Assembly: GCA_025454495.1 (NCBI GenBank)
Contig: JALOOI010000014.1
Span: 1-33,038, forward strand
DNA from: Anaerolineae bacterium
GTDB taxonomy: Bacteria > Chloroflexota > Anaerolineae > Aggregatilineales > Phototrophicaceae
Length of the DNA stretch: 33,038 bases
Direction of reading: 5' to 3'
Positions 24,914 through 33,038 of this stretch are shown in pieces (position 1 is the first letter of the stretch; every line of letters begins with the position of its first letter). The notes beneath the pieces were generated by a model that was not told the origin of the DNA, ran no database searches, and saw only the letters and a program-made list of their open reading frames with translations. A program made the translations under genes and the position numbers.

Positions 24914-26767
24914 TTAGCTCTGGTTGACCAGGCAGGTGAGCGTGAGCGTAAACGCGCCGCGGCTGCTGCCCAGGTCCTGCTGGAAGCGGGTGGCCACGAT
25001 GGTATAGGTGCCGGCGGGCAGGCGAATTTCGCGCAGGAAGGCGTTGCTGCCGCCCCCGCGCGGGTCATCGTCGTTTTCAAAAATGAGCGTATTATCCGCA
25101 TCCAGCACTTTTAAAAACGTATCCAGGTTGCCCGCAGTCGCCTGCATGTCCAGATCGACGGTGACGGTGCGCGGGGTGGTGAAGGTGTAAGCGCTGCTGA
25201 AGGCCTCATTGCTGAGCTGGCCGCTGACGGTGCTATCACAGGTGATGGGGGTGGCTGCGCCGGTGACGGTGACGCTGCTGCCAATGGTGCCCTGTGCCGG
25301 GGTCAGCGTCAGGCTGAGGGTAAACGTGCCGGTGGTGCTGCCCAGGTCCTGCTGAAAACGGCTGGCGATGATGGTGTACTGGCCATCGGCGGGCAGTTCA
25401 AACGCGCGGATGAAGCTGTTTTTGCCCGCGCCGGCGCTGGTATCATCATCGTTAAAGACCAGTTCGGTGCCCGCCGCATCGGCCAGGATCAGCAGCGGGT
25501 CCAGGTCGCCGCTGTCGGCCAGCATCTGGATATCGACCACATCGCCGGTGCGGCCGCTGAAGACGAAACGCACGGCAAAGGCTTCCTCGCTGATGCTGCC
25601 GGTGGTGGTATAGGTTGCGCCATCGGCCAGGTCGGCCGGCGCAATGACCGTGCCGTTAACGATGAGCGTAATGCCCAGGATTTCGCGCAGGTCGCCGGTG
25701 CCGGTGTCGCAGGCGGCCACGCCTTCGGTCACGCCGCTGAACGGGGTCGTGTCCAGTTCCAGGTAGCGGCGCAGGTCAGCGCAGGCGGCTTCATCCTGCC
25801 CCAGGGCGGCCAGCGCATAGCCGCGGCTGTACAGCGCGTAGGCATTCTCCGGCTCGATGGCCAGCGCGGCACTAAAATCCGCGGCGGCGGCCGTATAATC
25901 GCCCTGGAAATAGTAGGCATCGCCCCGGCCGTTGAGTGCCGAAACGCGATCCGGGGCCAGTTCCAGCGCCCGGATAAAATCTTCGATGGCGGCCGGATAA
26001 TTGCGAAGATTGTAATAAGCGTAGGCGCGGCCTTCGTAAGCATCGGCATCGCCGGCGTTCAGCTCAATGGAGCGATCATAGGCCACGATGGCCCCTTCGT
26101 AATCATCAAGCTGCCGCCGGGTGAAGCCCAGGTTATAGAAGATGATGGCGCTGTCCGGGTTCAATTCGGCGGCCCGTTCAAAATCGACCAGGGCCAGGGT
26201 GTGTTCGCCAAGCTGGCTGTAACTAAAGCCGCGGCTGTTCAGCACATCGGCATTGTCCGGGTCGAGTTCCAGGGCGCGGGTGTACAGGTCAACCGCCCGC
26301 TGATACTGCCCGTTGCCGCGCTGGGTATCCGCCTGGTTCAGCAGCACTTCGATTTCGCCGGTGGCTCCGCGCGGCGTATTGGTCGGTGTCCTGGTGGGTG
26401 TGTGCGTGGGCGGGCTGGTGGGCGTATCCGTCGGTGTTTGCGTCGGCGTGCCGGTGGGTGTGCTGGTGGGCGTAGCAGTCGGTGTCTGCGTGGGTGTAGC
26501 AGTCGGCGTGCCGGTGGGCGTGTGCGTCGGTGTGCTGGTGGGTGTGTGCGTTGGCGTGCTGGTGGGCGTATGCGTCGGCGTATGGGTGGCTGATGGTGTG
26601 CTGGTGGCCGTCGCCGTGGGCGTGGCGGTTTCGGTGGGTATGCGCGTGGGGATGAGTGCGCCGCGCAGGGTAGCCGACGGCAGCGGTACGGGCGTGCCAT
26701 CGGCGGGCTGGCAGGCCGCCAGCACCAGGCTGAAAAGAACAATCACCGAAATGAGGCGCACAGACAC
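24914..26767 (-). CDS. Lipoprotein with Pro-Thr linker, TPR array and two PPC-like C-terminal domains
   Basis: The 617-residue protein begins with a lipoprotein signal; LVLAAC puts the acylated Cys at residue 19. Residues of about 40-130 form a low-complexity linker of TPT tetrads. A TPR array of about six to seven units follows (for example [21 protein letters not shown], quoted short, and [12 protein letters not shown]), then two beta-rich domains sharing [20 protein letters not shown] and [19 protein letters not shown], typical of pre-peptidase C-terminal type domains. It is probably a surface scaffold that binds partners. The GTG at 26767 was chosen because GGGGG lies 7 nt upstream; a TTG at 26794 would weaken the signal peptide. 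It is 53 bp after the ddl stop. Confidence 0.88.
   Translation of the reverse strand: MSVRLISVIVLFSLVLAACQPADGTPVPLPSATLRGALIPTRIPTETATPTATATSTPSATHTPTHTPTSTPTHTPTSTPTHTPTGTPTATPTQTPTATPTSTPTGTPTQTPTDTPTSPPTHTPTRTPTNTPRGATGEIEVLLNQADTQRGNGQYQRAVDLYTRALELDPDNADVLNSRGFSYSQLGEHTLALVDFERAAELNPDSAIIFYNLGFTRRQLDDYEGAIVAYDRSIELNAGDADAYEGRAYAYYNLRNYPAAIEDFIRALELAPDRVSALNGRGDAYYFQGDYTAAAADFSAALAIEPENAYALYSRGYALAALGQDEAACADLRRYLELDTTPFSGVTEGVAACDTGTGDLREILGITLIVNGTVIAPADLADGATYTTTGSISEEAFAVRFVFSGRTGDVVDIQMLADSGDLDPLLILADAAGTELVFNDDDTSAGAGKNSFIRAFELPADGQYTIIASRFQQDLGSTTGTFTLSLTLTPAQGTIGSSVTVTGAATPITCDSTVSGQLSNEAFSSAYTFTTPRTVTVDLDMQATAGNLDTFLKVLDADNTLIFENDDDPRGGGSNAFLREIRLPAGTYTIVATRFQQDLGSSRGAFTLTLTCLVNQS
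26375..26640 (-). repeat. Minisatellite-like DNA coding for a Pro-Thr linker
   Basis: Twelve-base units with the pattern CGCCCACC/ACACCCACC recur about twenty times, coding (T/S/G/A/H/Q)TPT tetrads. The DNA units are not identical, so drift at third positions keeps the peptide while the sequence varies. Such tracts are prone to copy-number change by slippage and to assembly collapse. Confidence 0.85.
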
Positions 26768-26803
26768 AGCAATACCCCCGCGTGCAGTCCACAAACTACA
26801 TTC

Positions 26804-26832
26804 ATTGTAAACGCCGGCCGTTATTCTGGCGA
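26804..26832 (-). promoter_or_regulatory. Candidate promoter of the TPR lipoprotein gene (TCGCCA-17-TACAAT)
   Basis: On the minus strand TACAAT (26809-26804) follows TCGCCA (26832-26827, 4 of 6) by 17 bp. The -35 lies within the last codons of ddl, so the lipoprotein gene may have its own promoter as well as read-through from ddl. Confidence 0.4.
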
Positions 26833-28056
26833 ATGGCGCGGGGCAGAACTAACCGCTTTCGCACCATTTTTTACCCCTTTAATACCCCGCCGGGCGGTCA
26901 GCCCCACCAGTTCGGTCTGGTAATCGTACAGGCTGCGGCGTTTTTCCGCATGGGCCGCCTGCGCCAGGCGCACCAGTTCCGTCACCAGTTGCGCCGGCGG
27001 CAGCCCGGAAGGTTCCCACAGGTAAAAGGCCAGCGAACCGGGCATCGTGTTCATTTCGTTCAGGTAAACCGCGTCCGCGGCCGGCTGCACCAGAAAATCA
27101 ATGCGGGTGATGCCGCGCCCGTCCACTGCCTGGAAGGCCGCCAGCGCCATCTGCTGAATGCGCTGCGTGAGCGCGTCACTGAGGGGGGCCGGGATGAGGC
27201 GGTCGGCGCTTTTCATGCCGCTGCTGCCGCGCAGATATTTATCCTCAAAGGACAGCAGTTCATCCTGTGTGATCGGCTGTTCCAGCACCGAGGCCCGCGC
27301 CCCGCTGCTATCCCCGATGACCGCGCAGTTCACTTCCACCCCGCCGACGATGGCCCGTTCCACCAGTATCCGCCGGTCAAAATTGGCGGCAATGTCGATG
27401 CGTAATTTCAGCATCTCCAGGTCATCGGCGCGGCCCACCCCGATGGAAGACCCCAGGGTGGCCGGCTTCACAAACGCCGGAAAGCCGATCTGGTCGCACA
27501 CGCGCCGCAGGACTTCTTCCGGCTGCTGCTGCCACGCGCTGCGGCTGAAGCCCACCTCCGGCACCACCGGAATATCATGCTGGCGCAGGATGTGTTTGGT
27601 CATGATTTTGTCATTCGTCAATGCGGAGCCGAGCGTGGCGAAGCCCACATAGGGCAAATCCGCCAGTTCCAGCAGCCCCTGGAGGGTGCCATCTTCGCCG
27701 TGGCTGCCGTGCAGGGCCGGGAAGACCACATCCAGGCGCTGCACCCGCGGCTTTTTCAACCAGCCCGCCGGCAGCGGATCCACCAGCAGGCCATGATGGC
27801 GCACATCCGGCGACAGCAGCACCGGCACCACGTCGGGCCGGTCTGTGATGCGCCCGGCGGCGAAGGCTTTCAGGTCACGCAGGGGCGCGCCGGTGAACCA
27901 TTTGCCCTCGCGGGTGATGTACACCGGCACCACCTCGTACTGCTCCGGGGGCAGGGCCTGCATAATCTGCTGCCCGGTGACGATGGAAACATCATGCTCC
28001 ACGCTGCGCCCGCCGAAGATGACCCCGATGCTGGTTTTACGCGCTGCTGCGCTCAT
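26821..28056 (-). CDS. ddl: D-alanine--D-alanine ligase
   Basis: Ddl joins two D-alanines with ATP for the peptidoglycan stem peptide. The 411-residue protein begins with [14 protein letters not shown], has [15 protein letters not shown], the ATP-grasp segments [13 protein letters not shown] and the Mg-binding [14 protein letters not shown]; the last motif ends in the family signature. The length exceeds the usual 310-370 residues because of extra sequence in the N-terminal lobe and a basic C-terminal tail of about 40 residues. The ATG at 28056 has GAGGAG 6 nt upstream, so the longer open frame upstream is not used. A MurF-like ligase, which would use its product, is 1.6 kb away on the other strand. 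A D-Ala-D-lactate ligase cannot be excluded from sequence alone, but the VEHDVSI start favours D-Ala. Confidence 0.95.
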   Translation of the reverse strand: MSAAARKTSIGVIFGGRSVEHDVSIVTGQQIMQALPPEQYEVVPVYITREGKWFTGAPLRDLKAFAAGRITDRPDVVPVLLSPDVRHHGLLVDPLPAGWLKKPRVQRLDVVFPALHGSHGEDGTLQGLLELADLPYVGFATLGSALTNDKIMTKHILRQHDIPVVPEVGFSRSAWQQQPEEVLRRVCDQIGFPAFVKPATLGSSIGVGRADDLEMLKLRIDIAANFDRRILVERAIVGGVEVNCAVIGDSSGARASVLEQPITQDELLSFEDKYLRGSSGMKSADRLIPAPLSDALTQRIQQMALAAFQAVDGRGITRIDFLVQPAADAVYLNEMNTMPGSLAFYLWEPSGLPPAQLVTELVRLAQAAHAEKRRSLYDYQTELVGLTARRGIKGVKNGAKAVSSAPRHSPE

Positions 28057-28121
28057 AAGCTTCTCCTCGGTGCGTTTAGGCTGCCCCCGCTGCGCCGGCG
28101 GCCGGGGGTTATGCGCTGAGA

Positions 28122-28149
28122 AGCATAGCTTAAAGCCTCCGGGATGCAA
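28122..28149 (-). promoter_or_regulatory. Candidate ddl promoter (TTGCAT-16-TATGCT)
   Basis: On the minus strand TTGCAT (28149-28144) and TATGCT (28127-28122) are 16 bp apart. The leader of about 60 nt contains a GC-rich inverted repeat (CCCCCG and CGGGGG arms near 28084-28110). Confidence 0.45.
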
Positions 28150-28172
28150 CGGTGAATCGCGCCGGGGGGGTG

Positions 28173-28181
28173 TGCTATAAT
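28173..28181 (+). promoter_or_regulatory. Extended -10 promoter of the alpha/beta hydrolase gene
   Basis: TGCTATAAT combines the TG motif with a perfect TATAAT (28176-28181), about 43 bp before the ATG. The -35 region is poor. It is back-to-back with the ddl promoter. Confidence 0.7.
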
Positions 28182-28223
28182 GCCCGCCGCAGGCATCACG
28201 GGCCACCAGGGAGCACGCCGCGC

Positions 28224-29045
28224 ATGAGCGAGATTCCGGTCACATTCATCACCGTGCAGGGGCTAAACGTGGCCCAGGCGATCAGCGGGCAGGGGCCGCC
28301 GCTGCTGCTGCTGCACGGCTGGGGCGCGTCGTTAAAGCTGGTGTGGCCGCTGGCCGAGCGCCTGGCCCGGGCGGGCTATCGCGTGTATGCGCTGGATTTG
28401 CCCGGCTTCGGCGCGAGTGACCCGCCGCCGGCCCCGTGGACGGTGTACGATTACGCGGCCTTCGTCACGGCCTATCTGGACGCGCACGGGCTGCCACAGG
28501 TGCATCTGTTCGGGCATTCCTTCGGCGGCCGCCTGGGGATTATCCTGGGGGCGCAGCAGCCGCAGCGGCTGCAAAAGCTGGTGCTGGCCGGCAGCGCCGG
28601 GGTACGTGCGCCGGCCCCGCTGCCGGTGCGCCTGCGCCTGGCCGGCTATAAAGCCCTGCGTGATGCGCTCCACCGCGCCGGGCTGCGCGCACTGGCCGAG
28701 CGCCTGCGGGCCGCCTACAACGCCCGCTACGGCTCCACCGATTTTCAGCAGGCCACCGGGGTGATGCGGGCGACCTTCGTGAACGTGGTGAATGAGGATT
28801 TGCTGCCGCTGGCGGCCCGCGTGCAGCGCCCCACGCTGCTGTTCTGGGGCGACCAGGACACGGATACGCCGCTGTGGCAGGGGCAGCGCCTGGAACAGAC
28901 CATCCCCGATGCCGGGCTGATCGTGCAGGCGGGGGCCGGGCATTACAGCTACCTGGAGCGCGTGGACGAGACCGCGCGGGTGATGGATCATTTCTTCCGC
29001 CAGGCGGCCGCGCCCCACCCTGAAGCCAGCATAAAAAGATTGTAA
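28224..29045 (+). CDS. Alpha/beta-hydrolase fold protein
   Basis: The 273-residue protein has the oxyanion loop HGWG (residues 31-34), the nucleophile elbow GHSFGG with Ser99, an acidic residue in LFWGDQDTDTP and the catalytic His in GAGHYSYLE. A basic cap region (about 130-180) separates the two parts of the core. It is a soluble hydrolase of the esterase/haloperoxidase type; the substrate cannot be deduced. The ATG at 28224 has GGGAG about 10 nt upstream, and a longer open frame to 28152 would include the promoter, so it is not used. A short gap with an SRPBCC gene follows. Confidence 0.9.
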   Translation: MSEIPVTFITVQGLNVAQAISGQGPPLLLLHGWGASLKLVWPLAERLARAGYRVYALDLPGFGASDPPPAPWTVYDYAAFVTAYLDAHGLPQVHLFGHSFGGRLGIILGAQQPQRLQKLVLAGSAGVRAPAPLPVRLRLAGYKALRDALHRAGLRALAERLRAAYNARYGSTDFQQATGVMRATFVNVVNEDLLPLAARVQRPTLLFWGDQDTDTPLWQGQRLEQTIPDAGLIVQAGAGHYSYLERVDETARVMDHFFRQAAAPHPEASIKRL

Positions 29046-29065
29046 CGCCGCCGTGCCGCATCCCG

Positions 29066-29074
29066 TGTTATAGT
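29066..29074 (+). promoter_or_regulatory. Extended -10 promoter of the SRPBCC gene
   Basis: TGTTATAGT carries TG one base before TATAGT (29069-29074), about 39 bp before the ATG. The same TATAGT hexamer is used before the MoxR gene. Confidence 0.55.
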
Positions 29075-29112
29075 CAGGGCAGCATCTCGCACAGGATCCC
29101 CGGAGGACTGGC

Positions 29113-29550
29113 ATGGCACGGATTGAGAAAGATGTCATTATTCACGCGACCACCCAGGAAATTGACGAATTCGCCATCAATGCCCGCACCTGGCCCGAAT
29201 GGTCTACCGGCGTAGAAGCGGTGGAGGTGGATCACATCTTCCCGGAGAAGGGCGGTAAGCTGAACCTGAAGTATAAATCCGCCGGGCTGACCTTTGATAT
29301 TCAGTTCACCACGCGCGAGATTGTGCATGGCAGCCATGTCATCTGGGATATGGAAGGGATGATTAACGGCTACCAGCACTGGACGTATGTCCCGGCCGGC
29401 GGCGGGGCGGTCAAAGTGAGCTGCCTGTTTGAGTACACCGTGCCCGGCGGCGGCCTGGGCGCACTGGCCGATAAGCTGATCGTGGAACGCATGAATACCG
29501 CCAACATCGAAAGCACGCTGGCCAATTTGAAGAAGATGGTGGAAGGCTAA
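29113..29550 (+). CDS. SRPBCC-family protein (polyketide cyclase/dehydrase type)
   Basis: The 145-residue protein matches the START-like SRPBCC fold: ARIEKDVIIHATTQEIDEFA opens the first strand and helix, WPEWSTGVEAVE follows, and the last long helix is LADKLIVERMNTANIESTLANLK. These proteins form a hydrophobic pocket for lipids or other small ligands; the ligand is unknown. GGAGG lies 6-8 nt before the ATG. It has its own promoter and a GC-rich palindrome behind it, so it is probably monocistronic. Confidence 0.87.
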   Translation: MARIEKDVIIHATTQEIDEFAINARTWPEWSTGVEAVEVDHIFPEKGGKLNLKYKSAGLTFDIQFTTREIVHGSHVIWDMEGMINGYQHWTYVPAGGGAVKVSCLFEYTVPGGGLGALADKLIVERMNTANIESTLANLKKMVEG

Positions 29551-29565
29551 CCCGGACCCCGGTAT

Positions 29566-29587
29566 GGCGGCGGGCCGGCCCGCCGCC
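29566..29587 (+). terminator. Perfect 22-bp GC palindrome after the SRPBCC gene
   Basis: Two 11-bp arms, GGCGGCGGGCC and GGCCCGCCGCC, adjoin without a spacer 15 bp after the stop. As RNA it would fold into a strong stem with a small loop, but no T tract follows (GAAACCCTCTCTT), so it may slow rather than end transcription. Confidence 0.45.
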
Positions 29588-29598
29588 GAAACCCTCTC

Positions 29599-29628
29599 TT
29601 ATCAGCCGCCCATGTCGCCCCGTATAAT
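29599..29628 (+). promoter_or_regulatory. Promoter of the MurF-like gene (TTATCA-18-TATAAT)
   Basis: A perfect TATAAT (29623-29628) lies 18 bp after TTATCA (29599-29604, 4 of 6). It is 54 bp before the ATG. Confidence 0.65.
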
Positions 29629-29681
29629 ACGCTGCATGGACTGACCAACTGGCGCACTGGCGCGGCGGTACACAGGACTTT

Positions 29682-31325
29682 ATGCCAACCCTCCTCCTGA
29701 TGCTCATCGTGCTCACCTGGCTGGCCGGCGCGGGGGTGCGCGTTTACCGGCAGGCGCGCTTTTTCCAGATCGAAGAATACCTGAACGGGCGTTATCTGCG
29801 CTGGTGCCTGGCGGATCGGCAGCGCTGGCTGCCATCGCGGCCGGCGGCCGTGTGGTTCGTGGGGTCGGCGGTGGGGCTGTTCCTGGGCGAAGCGCCGGGG
29901 TCGGTGCTGCCGCACCTGCTGGCGCTCATTGCCGCGCTCATCGCGGTGCTGCCGCCGGATGAAGGCGAGATCAAGAAAAAATTTGTGGCCACGCCGCGGG
30001 CCAAACGCCTGCTGGCGGCCGCCTGGGCCGTCGCGGTGCTGCTGCTGGCGCTGCTGGTGGCGCTGGCCACCGCCGCCGGGGCCGTGCTATCGGACGCACT
30101 GGTGCCGCTGGTGGGGCTGGCGGGCCTGCTCACGCTGCTGGCCGCCCCGCTGCTGCTGGTGGCCGGCAATGTGCTCATGATCCCGGTGGAGGCGGCTTTC
30201 CGGCAGCAGTTCATCCGCCGGGCGCAGCGCGTCATGGCCGACGTGCAGCCGAAGGTGATCGGCATTACCGGCAGTTATGGCAAAACCACCACCAAAAATT
30301 ACCTGCACGCCATTCTCAGCGGGCGCTACCACACCTACGCCACGCCCAAAAGCTACAACACCATGATGGGGGTGTGCCTGGCCATCAACAACGACATCGC
30401 CGGCGATTACAGCGTGGAATATTTCATCTGCGAGATGGGCGCATACATCCCCGGCGAAATTCAGCGCATTTGCCACCTCACCCCGCCGGATATTAGCCTG
30501 GTGATCGAAGTGGGGCCGCAGCACCTGGAGCGCTTCGGCAGCCTGGAGAACGTCGCCATCGCCAAATATGAGATCATCAAAGGGCTGAAGCCGACCGGGC
30601 TGGGCGTGTTTAACGTGGATAACCCGTACATCAAAACCATGTACGAGCGCGGCTATCCCGATCAGCGGATTGCCGTCAGCACCCGGCTGCCGCCGGAGAG
30701 CACGCCGCCGGCCCAGGCCCGCTTCATCGCCTCCGGGGTGACGCAAACGCTGGATGGGCTGTCCTTCGCGGTGACGGATACGCTGACGGGCGCGAGCGCC
30801 TTTTTTAGCACGCCGCTGGTGGGCGAGCATAATGTGCTGAATGTGCTGCTGGCCACGGCGGTGGCCGTCCATGAGGGGATGACGCTGGCGGAGGTGGCCC
30901 GCCTGGCGCAGCGGTTGCAGCCGGCCGCAAGCCGCCTGGTGCGCCAGGTGACGGACAGCGGCATCACCATCATCAACGATGCCTACAGCGCCAACCCGGT
31001 GGGCATCGTCAGTGCTTTGCAGGTGCTGGGGCTGCACACCGGCGGGCGGCGGCTGCTGATTACCCCCGGCATGGTGGAACTGGGCCATTTGCATGAGCCG
31101 GAAAATCGCCGCCTGGGGGAACTGGCCACGCAGTACGCCACCGATATTATCCTCATCGGCGCGAAGCAAACCGCCCCCATTCAGGCCGGCATCCGGGCCA
31201 CGCCGTTCCCGCCGGAGCGCCTGCACATTATGGAAACGCTGTCGGAGGCGGTCGCCTGGTATCAGCAGCAGTTGCAGCGCGGCGATACCGTCCTGTTTCT
31301 CAATGATCTGCCGGATACCTACTGA
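29682..31325 (+). CDS. Membrane-anchored Mur ligase family protein, MurF-like
   Basis: The 547-residue protein has about 180 N-terminal residues with four to five hydrophobic segments (first at 3-20, others between about 58 and 170). A Mur ligase core follows: P-loop GITGSYGKTTTK at about 193-204, the lysine-loop and Mg region (VEYFICEMGAY), a hinge EVGPQHLERFG, HNVLNVLLA at the start of the last domain, and NDAYSANPVGI, close to the DAYNANP signature of MurF. MurF adds D-Ala-D-Ala to UDP-MurNAc-tripeptide. The normal MurF N-terminal UDP-binding domain is missing and replaced by the membrane part, so the substrate may be lipid-linked or different. A short AGGA precedes the ATG. ddl nearby is consistent with a wall role. 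Confidence 0.88.
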   Translation: MPTLLLMLIVLTWLAGAGVRVYRQARFFQIEEYLNGRYLRWCLADRQRWLPSRPAAVWFVGSAVGLFLGEAPGSVLPHLLALIAALIAVLPPDEGEIKKKFVATPRAKRLLAAAWAVAVLLLALLVALATAAGAVLSDALVPLVGLAGLLTLLAAPLLLVAGNVLMIPVEAAFRQQFIRRAQRVMADVQPKVIGITGSYGKTTTKNYLHAILSGRYHTYATPKSYNTMMGVCLAINNDIAGDYSVEYFICEMGAYIPGEIQRICHLTPPDISLVIEVGPQHLERFGSLENVAIAKYEIIKGLKPTGLGVFNVDNPYIKTMYERGYPDQRIAVSTRLPPESTPPAQARFIASGVTQTLDGLSFAVTDTLTGASAFFSTPLVGEHNVLNVLLATAVAVHEGMTLAEVARLAQRLQPAASRLVRQVTDSGITIINDAYSANPVGIVSALQVLGLHTGGRRLLITPGMVELGHLHEPENRRLGELATQYATDIILIGAKQTAPIQAGIRATPFPPERLHIMETLSEAVAWYQQQLQRGDTVLFLNDLPDTY

Positions 31326-31369
31326 CTGCGGGCCGGGCGGCTGCCGGCGGCGAAATGGCATTCTGTCGG

Positions 31370-31375
31370 TATAAT
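31370..31375 (+). promoter_or_regulatory. Candidate -10 of the CNNM/CBS gene
   Basis: TATAAT at 31370-31375 lies 32 bp before the ATG at 31407 in a gap of 81 bp. No clear -35 or TG extension is present. Confidence 0.45.
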
Positions 31376-31406
31376 GAAGCCGGTGATGGCTGCGGGTTGA
31401 TAGCTT

Positions 31407-32693
31407 ATGGAACTGTTGATTTTACTGGGTCTAACTCTCATCAACGCGGTGTTCGTCATGTCCGAACTGGCGGTGATTTCCTCGCGCCGGGCCCGGTTGC
31501 AGGCCCTGGTGGATGCCGGGGATCGCCGGGCTAAAACCGTGCTGGAACTGATGGACAACCCGGATCGCTTTCTGTCCACGGTGCAAATTGGCATTACGCT
31601 CATTGGCACGCTGGCCGGGGTGTTCGGCGGCGCGGCCATCGCCGAAGATATTGCCGTGTGGATTCGCAACACGCTGCCGGCGCTGGCCCCCTATGCCGAC
31701 CCGCTGAGCGTGGCGGCCATCACCCTGCTGACGGTGTATTTAACGCTGGTCATCGGCGAGCTGGTGCCCAAACGCCTGGCCATCCAGAACCCGGAGCGCA
31801 TCGCCTGCACGCTGGCCGCCCCCATGCAAAGATTATCGCGCCTCACCGCGCCGCTGGTGGCCCTGCTCACGCTTTCCAGCAACCTGGTGATTCGCCTGCT
31901 GGGGGTGAAACCGCCCTCCGAGCCGGCCGTGACCGAAGTCGAAGTGCTGTCCATGATTGAGCAGGGCATTGAGGGCGGCATTTTTGAAGCCTCCGAGCAG
32001 CAAATGGTGCAGGGCGTGTTTGAACTGGATGCCCGCCAGGTGCGCGAAATTGTCACCCCCCGCCCGGATATTGTGTGGCTGGATATTGACGATACCCGTG
32101 ACGACATCCGCCGCAAGCTGAGCGAAAACGTGTATTCGGCGTACCCGGTGTGCCGCGATGGGATTGATAATGTCCTGGGGGTGGTGCACAGCCGGGAACT
32201 GCTGCTGCACGTCATCTCCGGGGGGGACAAAGTGGAGTTAACGCGCATCATGCAGCCGCCGCTGTTCATCCCGGAGGCGGTCACTGTGTCGCGGGTGCTG
32301 CGCCGCTTTAAAGAATCTGGCATTCACATCGCGCTGATCGTGGGCGAAGATGGCGGCGTGGAAGGCCTGGTGACGCTGAACGATATTGTGGCCGAAATCC
32401 TGGGGGCTATGGATCAGGAAGACCCGCAGTTTACAAAGCGCGAGGATGGCTCCTGGCTTATCGACGGCTACATGCCCATCGCCCGCTTTACGGAGATGTT
32501 CCCGGATATACAACTGCCGGAGAACGAAGAAGGTGAATATCAATCGGTGGCCGGGTTCGTGCTGGCCCGCCTGGGGCGCATTCCGGCGGCGGCCGAGGGC
32601 TTTGTGTGGCAGGGTTACACTTTTGAAGTGGTGGATATGGACGGGGTGCGGATTGATAAGGTGCTGATTCGCGCGAAGGGGGACAACTCGTGA
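31407..32693 (+). CDS. CNNM/HlyC-CorC family protein with CBS pair
   Basis: The 428-residue protein has the family's three parts. The DUF21/CNNM membrane domain (about 1-175) has three to four helices and the phrases NAVFVMSELAVISSRRARL, STVQIGITLIGTLAG and VIGELVPKRLA. A CBS pair (about 200-330) includes VREIVTPRPDIVWLD and GIHIALIVGEDGGVEGLVT, quoted in part. A CorC/HlyC C-terminal domain (about 345-425) includes DGSWLIDGYMP and FVWQGYTFEVVDMDG. Members move or sense Mg2+ and other divalent cations; the old hemolysin name is not informative. The ribosome site is weak. The stop overlaps the next start by 4 bp (GTGA), implying coupled translation. Confidence 0.93.
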   Translation: MELLILLGLTLINAVFVMSELAVISSRRARLQALVDAGDRRAKTVLELMDNPDRFLSTVQIGITLIGTLAGVFGGAAIAEDIAVWIRNTLPALAPYADPLSVAAITLLTVYLTLVIGELVPKRLAIQNPERIACTLAAPMQRLSRLTAPLVALLTLSSNLVIRLLGVKPPSEPAVTEVEVLSMIEQGIEGGIFEASEQQMVQGVFELDARQVREIVTPRPDIVWLDIDDTRDDIRRKLSENVYSAYPVCRDGIDNVLGVVHSRELLLHVISGGDKVELTRIMQPPLFIPEAVTVSRVLRRFKESGIHIALIVGEDGGVEGLVTLNDIVAEILGAMDQEDPQFTKREDGSWLIDGYMPIARFTEMFPDIQLPENEEGEYQSVAGFVLARLGRIPAAAEGFVWQGYTFEVVDMDGVRIDKVLIRAKGDNS

Positions 32694-33038
32694 GTTCCCG
32701 GCTGCGCTGGCTGTGCCTGCTGCTGCTGCTGACGGGCGGGCTGCTGTGGGCGCAGCCGCCCGCCCCGGTCATCACGGCGGCCAATGTGGCCGCGCTGCAA
32801 ACGGTGGCCCGGGTGGATTTTGCGCCGGCCGCCGGTTTTAGCAGCGGGGCCTTTTTTATGAATGCGGCCGGCACCCATTTCGCCGCGCCGAGCCGTACCG
32901 CGCTGTGGCGCTGGCAGATGGACGCAGCCGGCACGGTGACAGCGCTGCCGCCGGTGCCGCTGGCGGGTGCCTGGTTGGTGGACGCACAGTATGATGCTAA
33001 TCATGGCCTGGTGGCGCTGCTGAGCGTGGGCCCGGCCT
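32690..33038 (+). CDS. Secreted WD40/beta-propeller-like protein, N-terminal part (cut by window end)
   Basis: The GTG at 32690 overlaps the TGA of the CNNM gene and the frame stays open to the window end (116 codons). Residues 1-21 form a clear signal peptide (SSRLRWLCLLLLLTGGLLWAQ). After it comes ITAANVAALQTVARVDFAPA, which resembles the opening of Chloroflexota beta-propeller proteins (ITxxNxxxLxxLAxL), and a first blade-like stretch with GTHFAAPS and ALWRWQMD. The family call rests on this short stretch, so it is tentative. Its coupling to the transporter-like gene may reflect a functional link. Confidence 0.7.
   Translation, partial: MSSRLRWLCLLLLLTGGLLWAQPPAPVITAANVAALQTVARVDFAPAAGFSSGAFFMNAAGTHFAAPSRTALWRWQMDAAGTVTALPPVPLAGAWLVDAQYDANHGLVALLSVGPA

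Noticed and set aside
26375-26640. CRISPR array
   Set aside because: The units are 12 bp, contiguous, in frame and code TPT tetrads; there are no unique spacers.

Overview
The window is a GC-rich, gene-dense bacterial chromosome segment that looks like Chloroflexota (Anaerolineae-like). This placement is an inference from gene content: lipoproteins with long Pro-Thr linkers, a secreted multi-modular pullulanase, substrate-binding/VWA lipoproteins paired with a MoxR ATPase, a truncated WD40-like secreted protein and no sign of an outer membrane. No rRNA, tRNA, CRISPR array, insertion sequence or phage gene was seen. I find 24 protein-coding genes, two of them cut by the window edges.

Layout. 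1-971 (-) is a partial membrane-anchored protein. 1195-2912 (+) is glmS, whose 3' end is damaged. 2917-3549 (-) is a TetR regulator, divergent from an NAD-dependent epimerase/dehydratase (3694-4731, +); two operator-like palindromes sit inside the epimerase promoter. A 161-bp tandem duplication follows, separating the epimerase from the convergent cutC. 4846-8642 (-) is an operon of a P-type calcium ATPase and cutC. 8781-10570 (-) is etfB-etfA. 10738-13640 (-) holds two paralogous substrate-binding proteins, one with a VWA domain, divergent from a MoxR ATPase and a polytopic membrane protein (13868-16039, +). 16056-18432 (-) holds ugd, a small membrane protein and kynB. 18647-22333 (+) is the pullulanase. 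22431-23987 (-) is a family-2-like glycosyltransferase, divergent from an orphan OmpR-type response regulator (24206-24910, +). 24914-28056 (-) holds a TPR/Pro-Thr-rich lipoprotein and ddl. 28224-33038 (+) holds an alpha/beta hydrolase, an SRPBCC protein, a membrane-anchored MurF-like ligase, a CNNM/CBS transporter-like protein and a partial secreted protein.

How the genes fit together. Several genes belong to envelope construction: GlmS (amino-sugar supply), Ddl and the MurF-like ligase (D-Ala-D-Ala synthesis and addition), Ugd (UDP-glucuronate) and two membrane-associated glycosyltransferase-like proteins. Others serve metabolism (EtfAB, KynB, pullulanase) and cation handling (Ca-ATPase, CNNM/CBS). 

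The two most striking points are structural. First, glmS lacks roughly 40 codons near its 3' end and reads out of frame into its own conserved C-terminus. Second, the tandem duplication spans the once-overlapping 3' ends of two convergent genes; the extra copy has accumulated only AT-to-GC transitions apart from one junction base.
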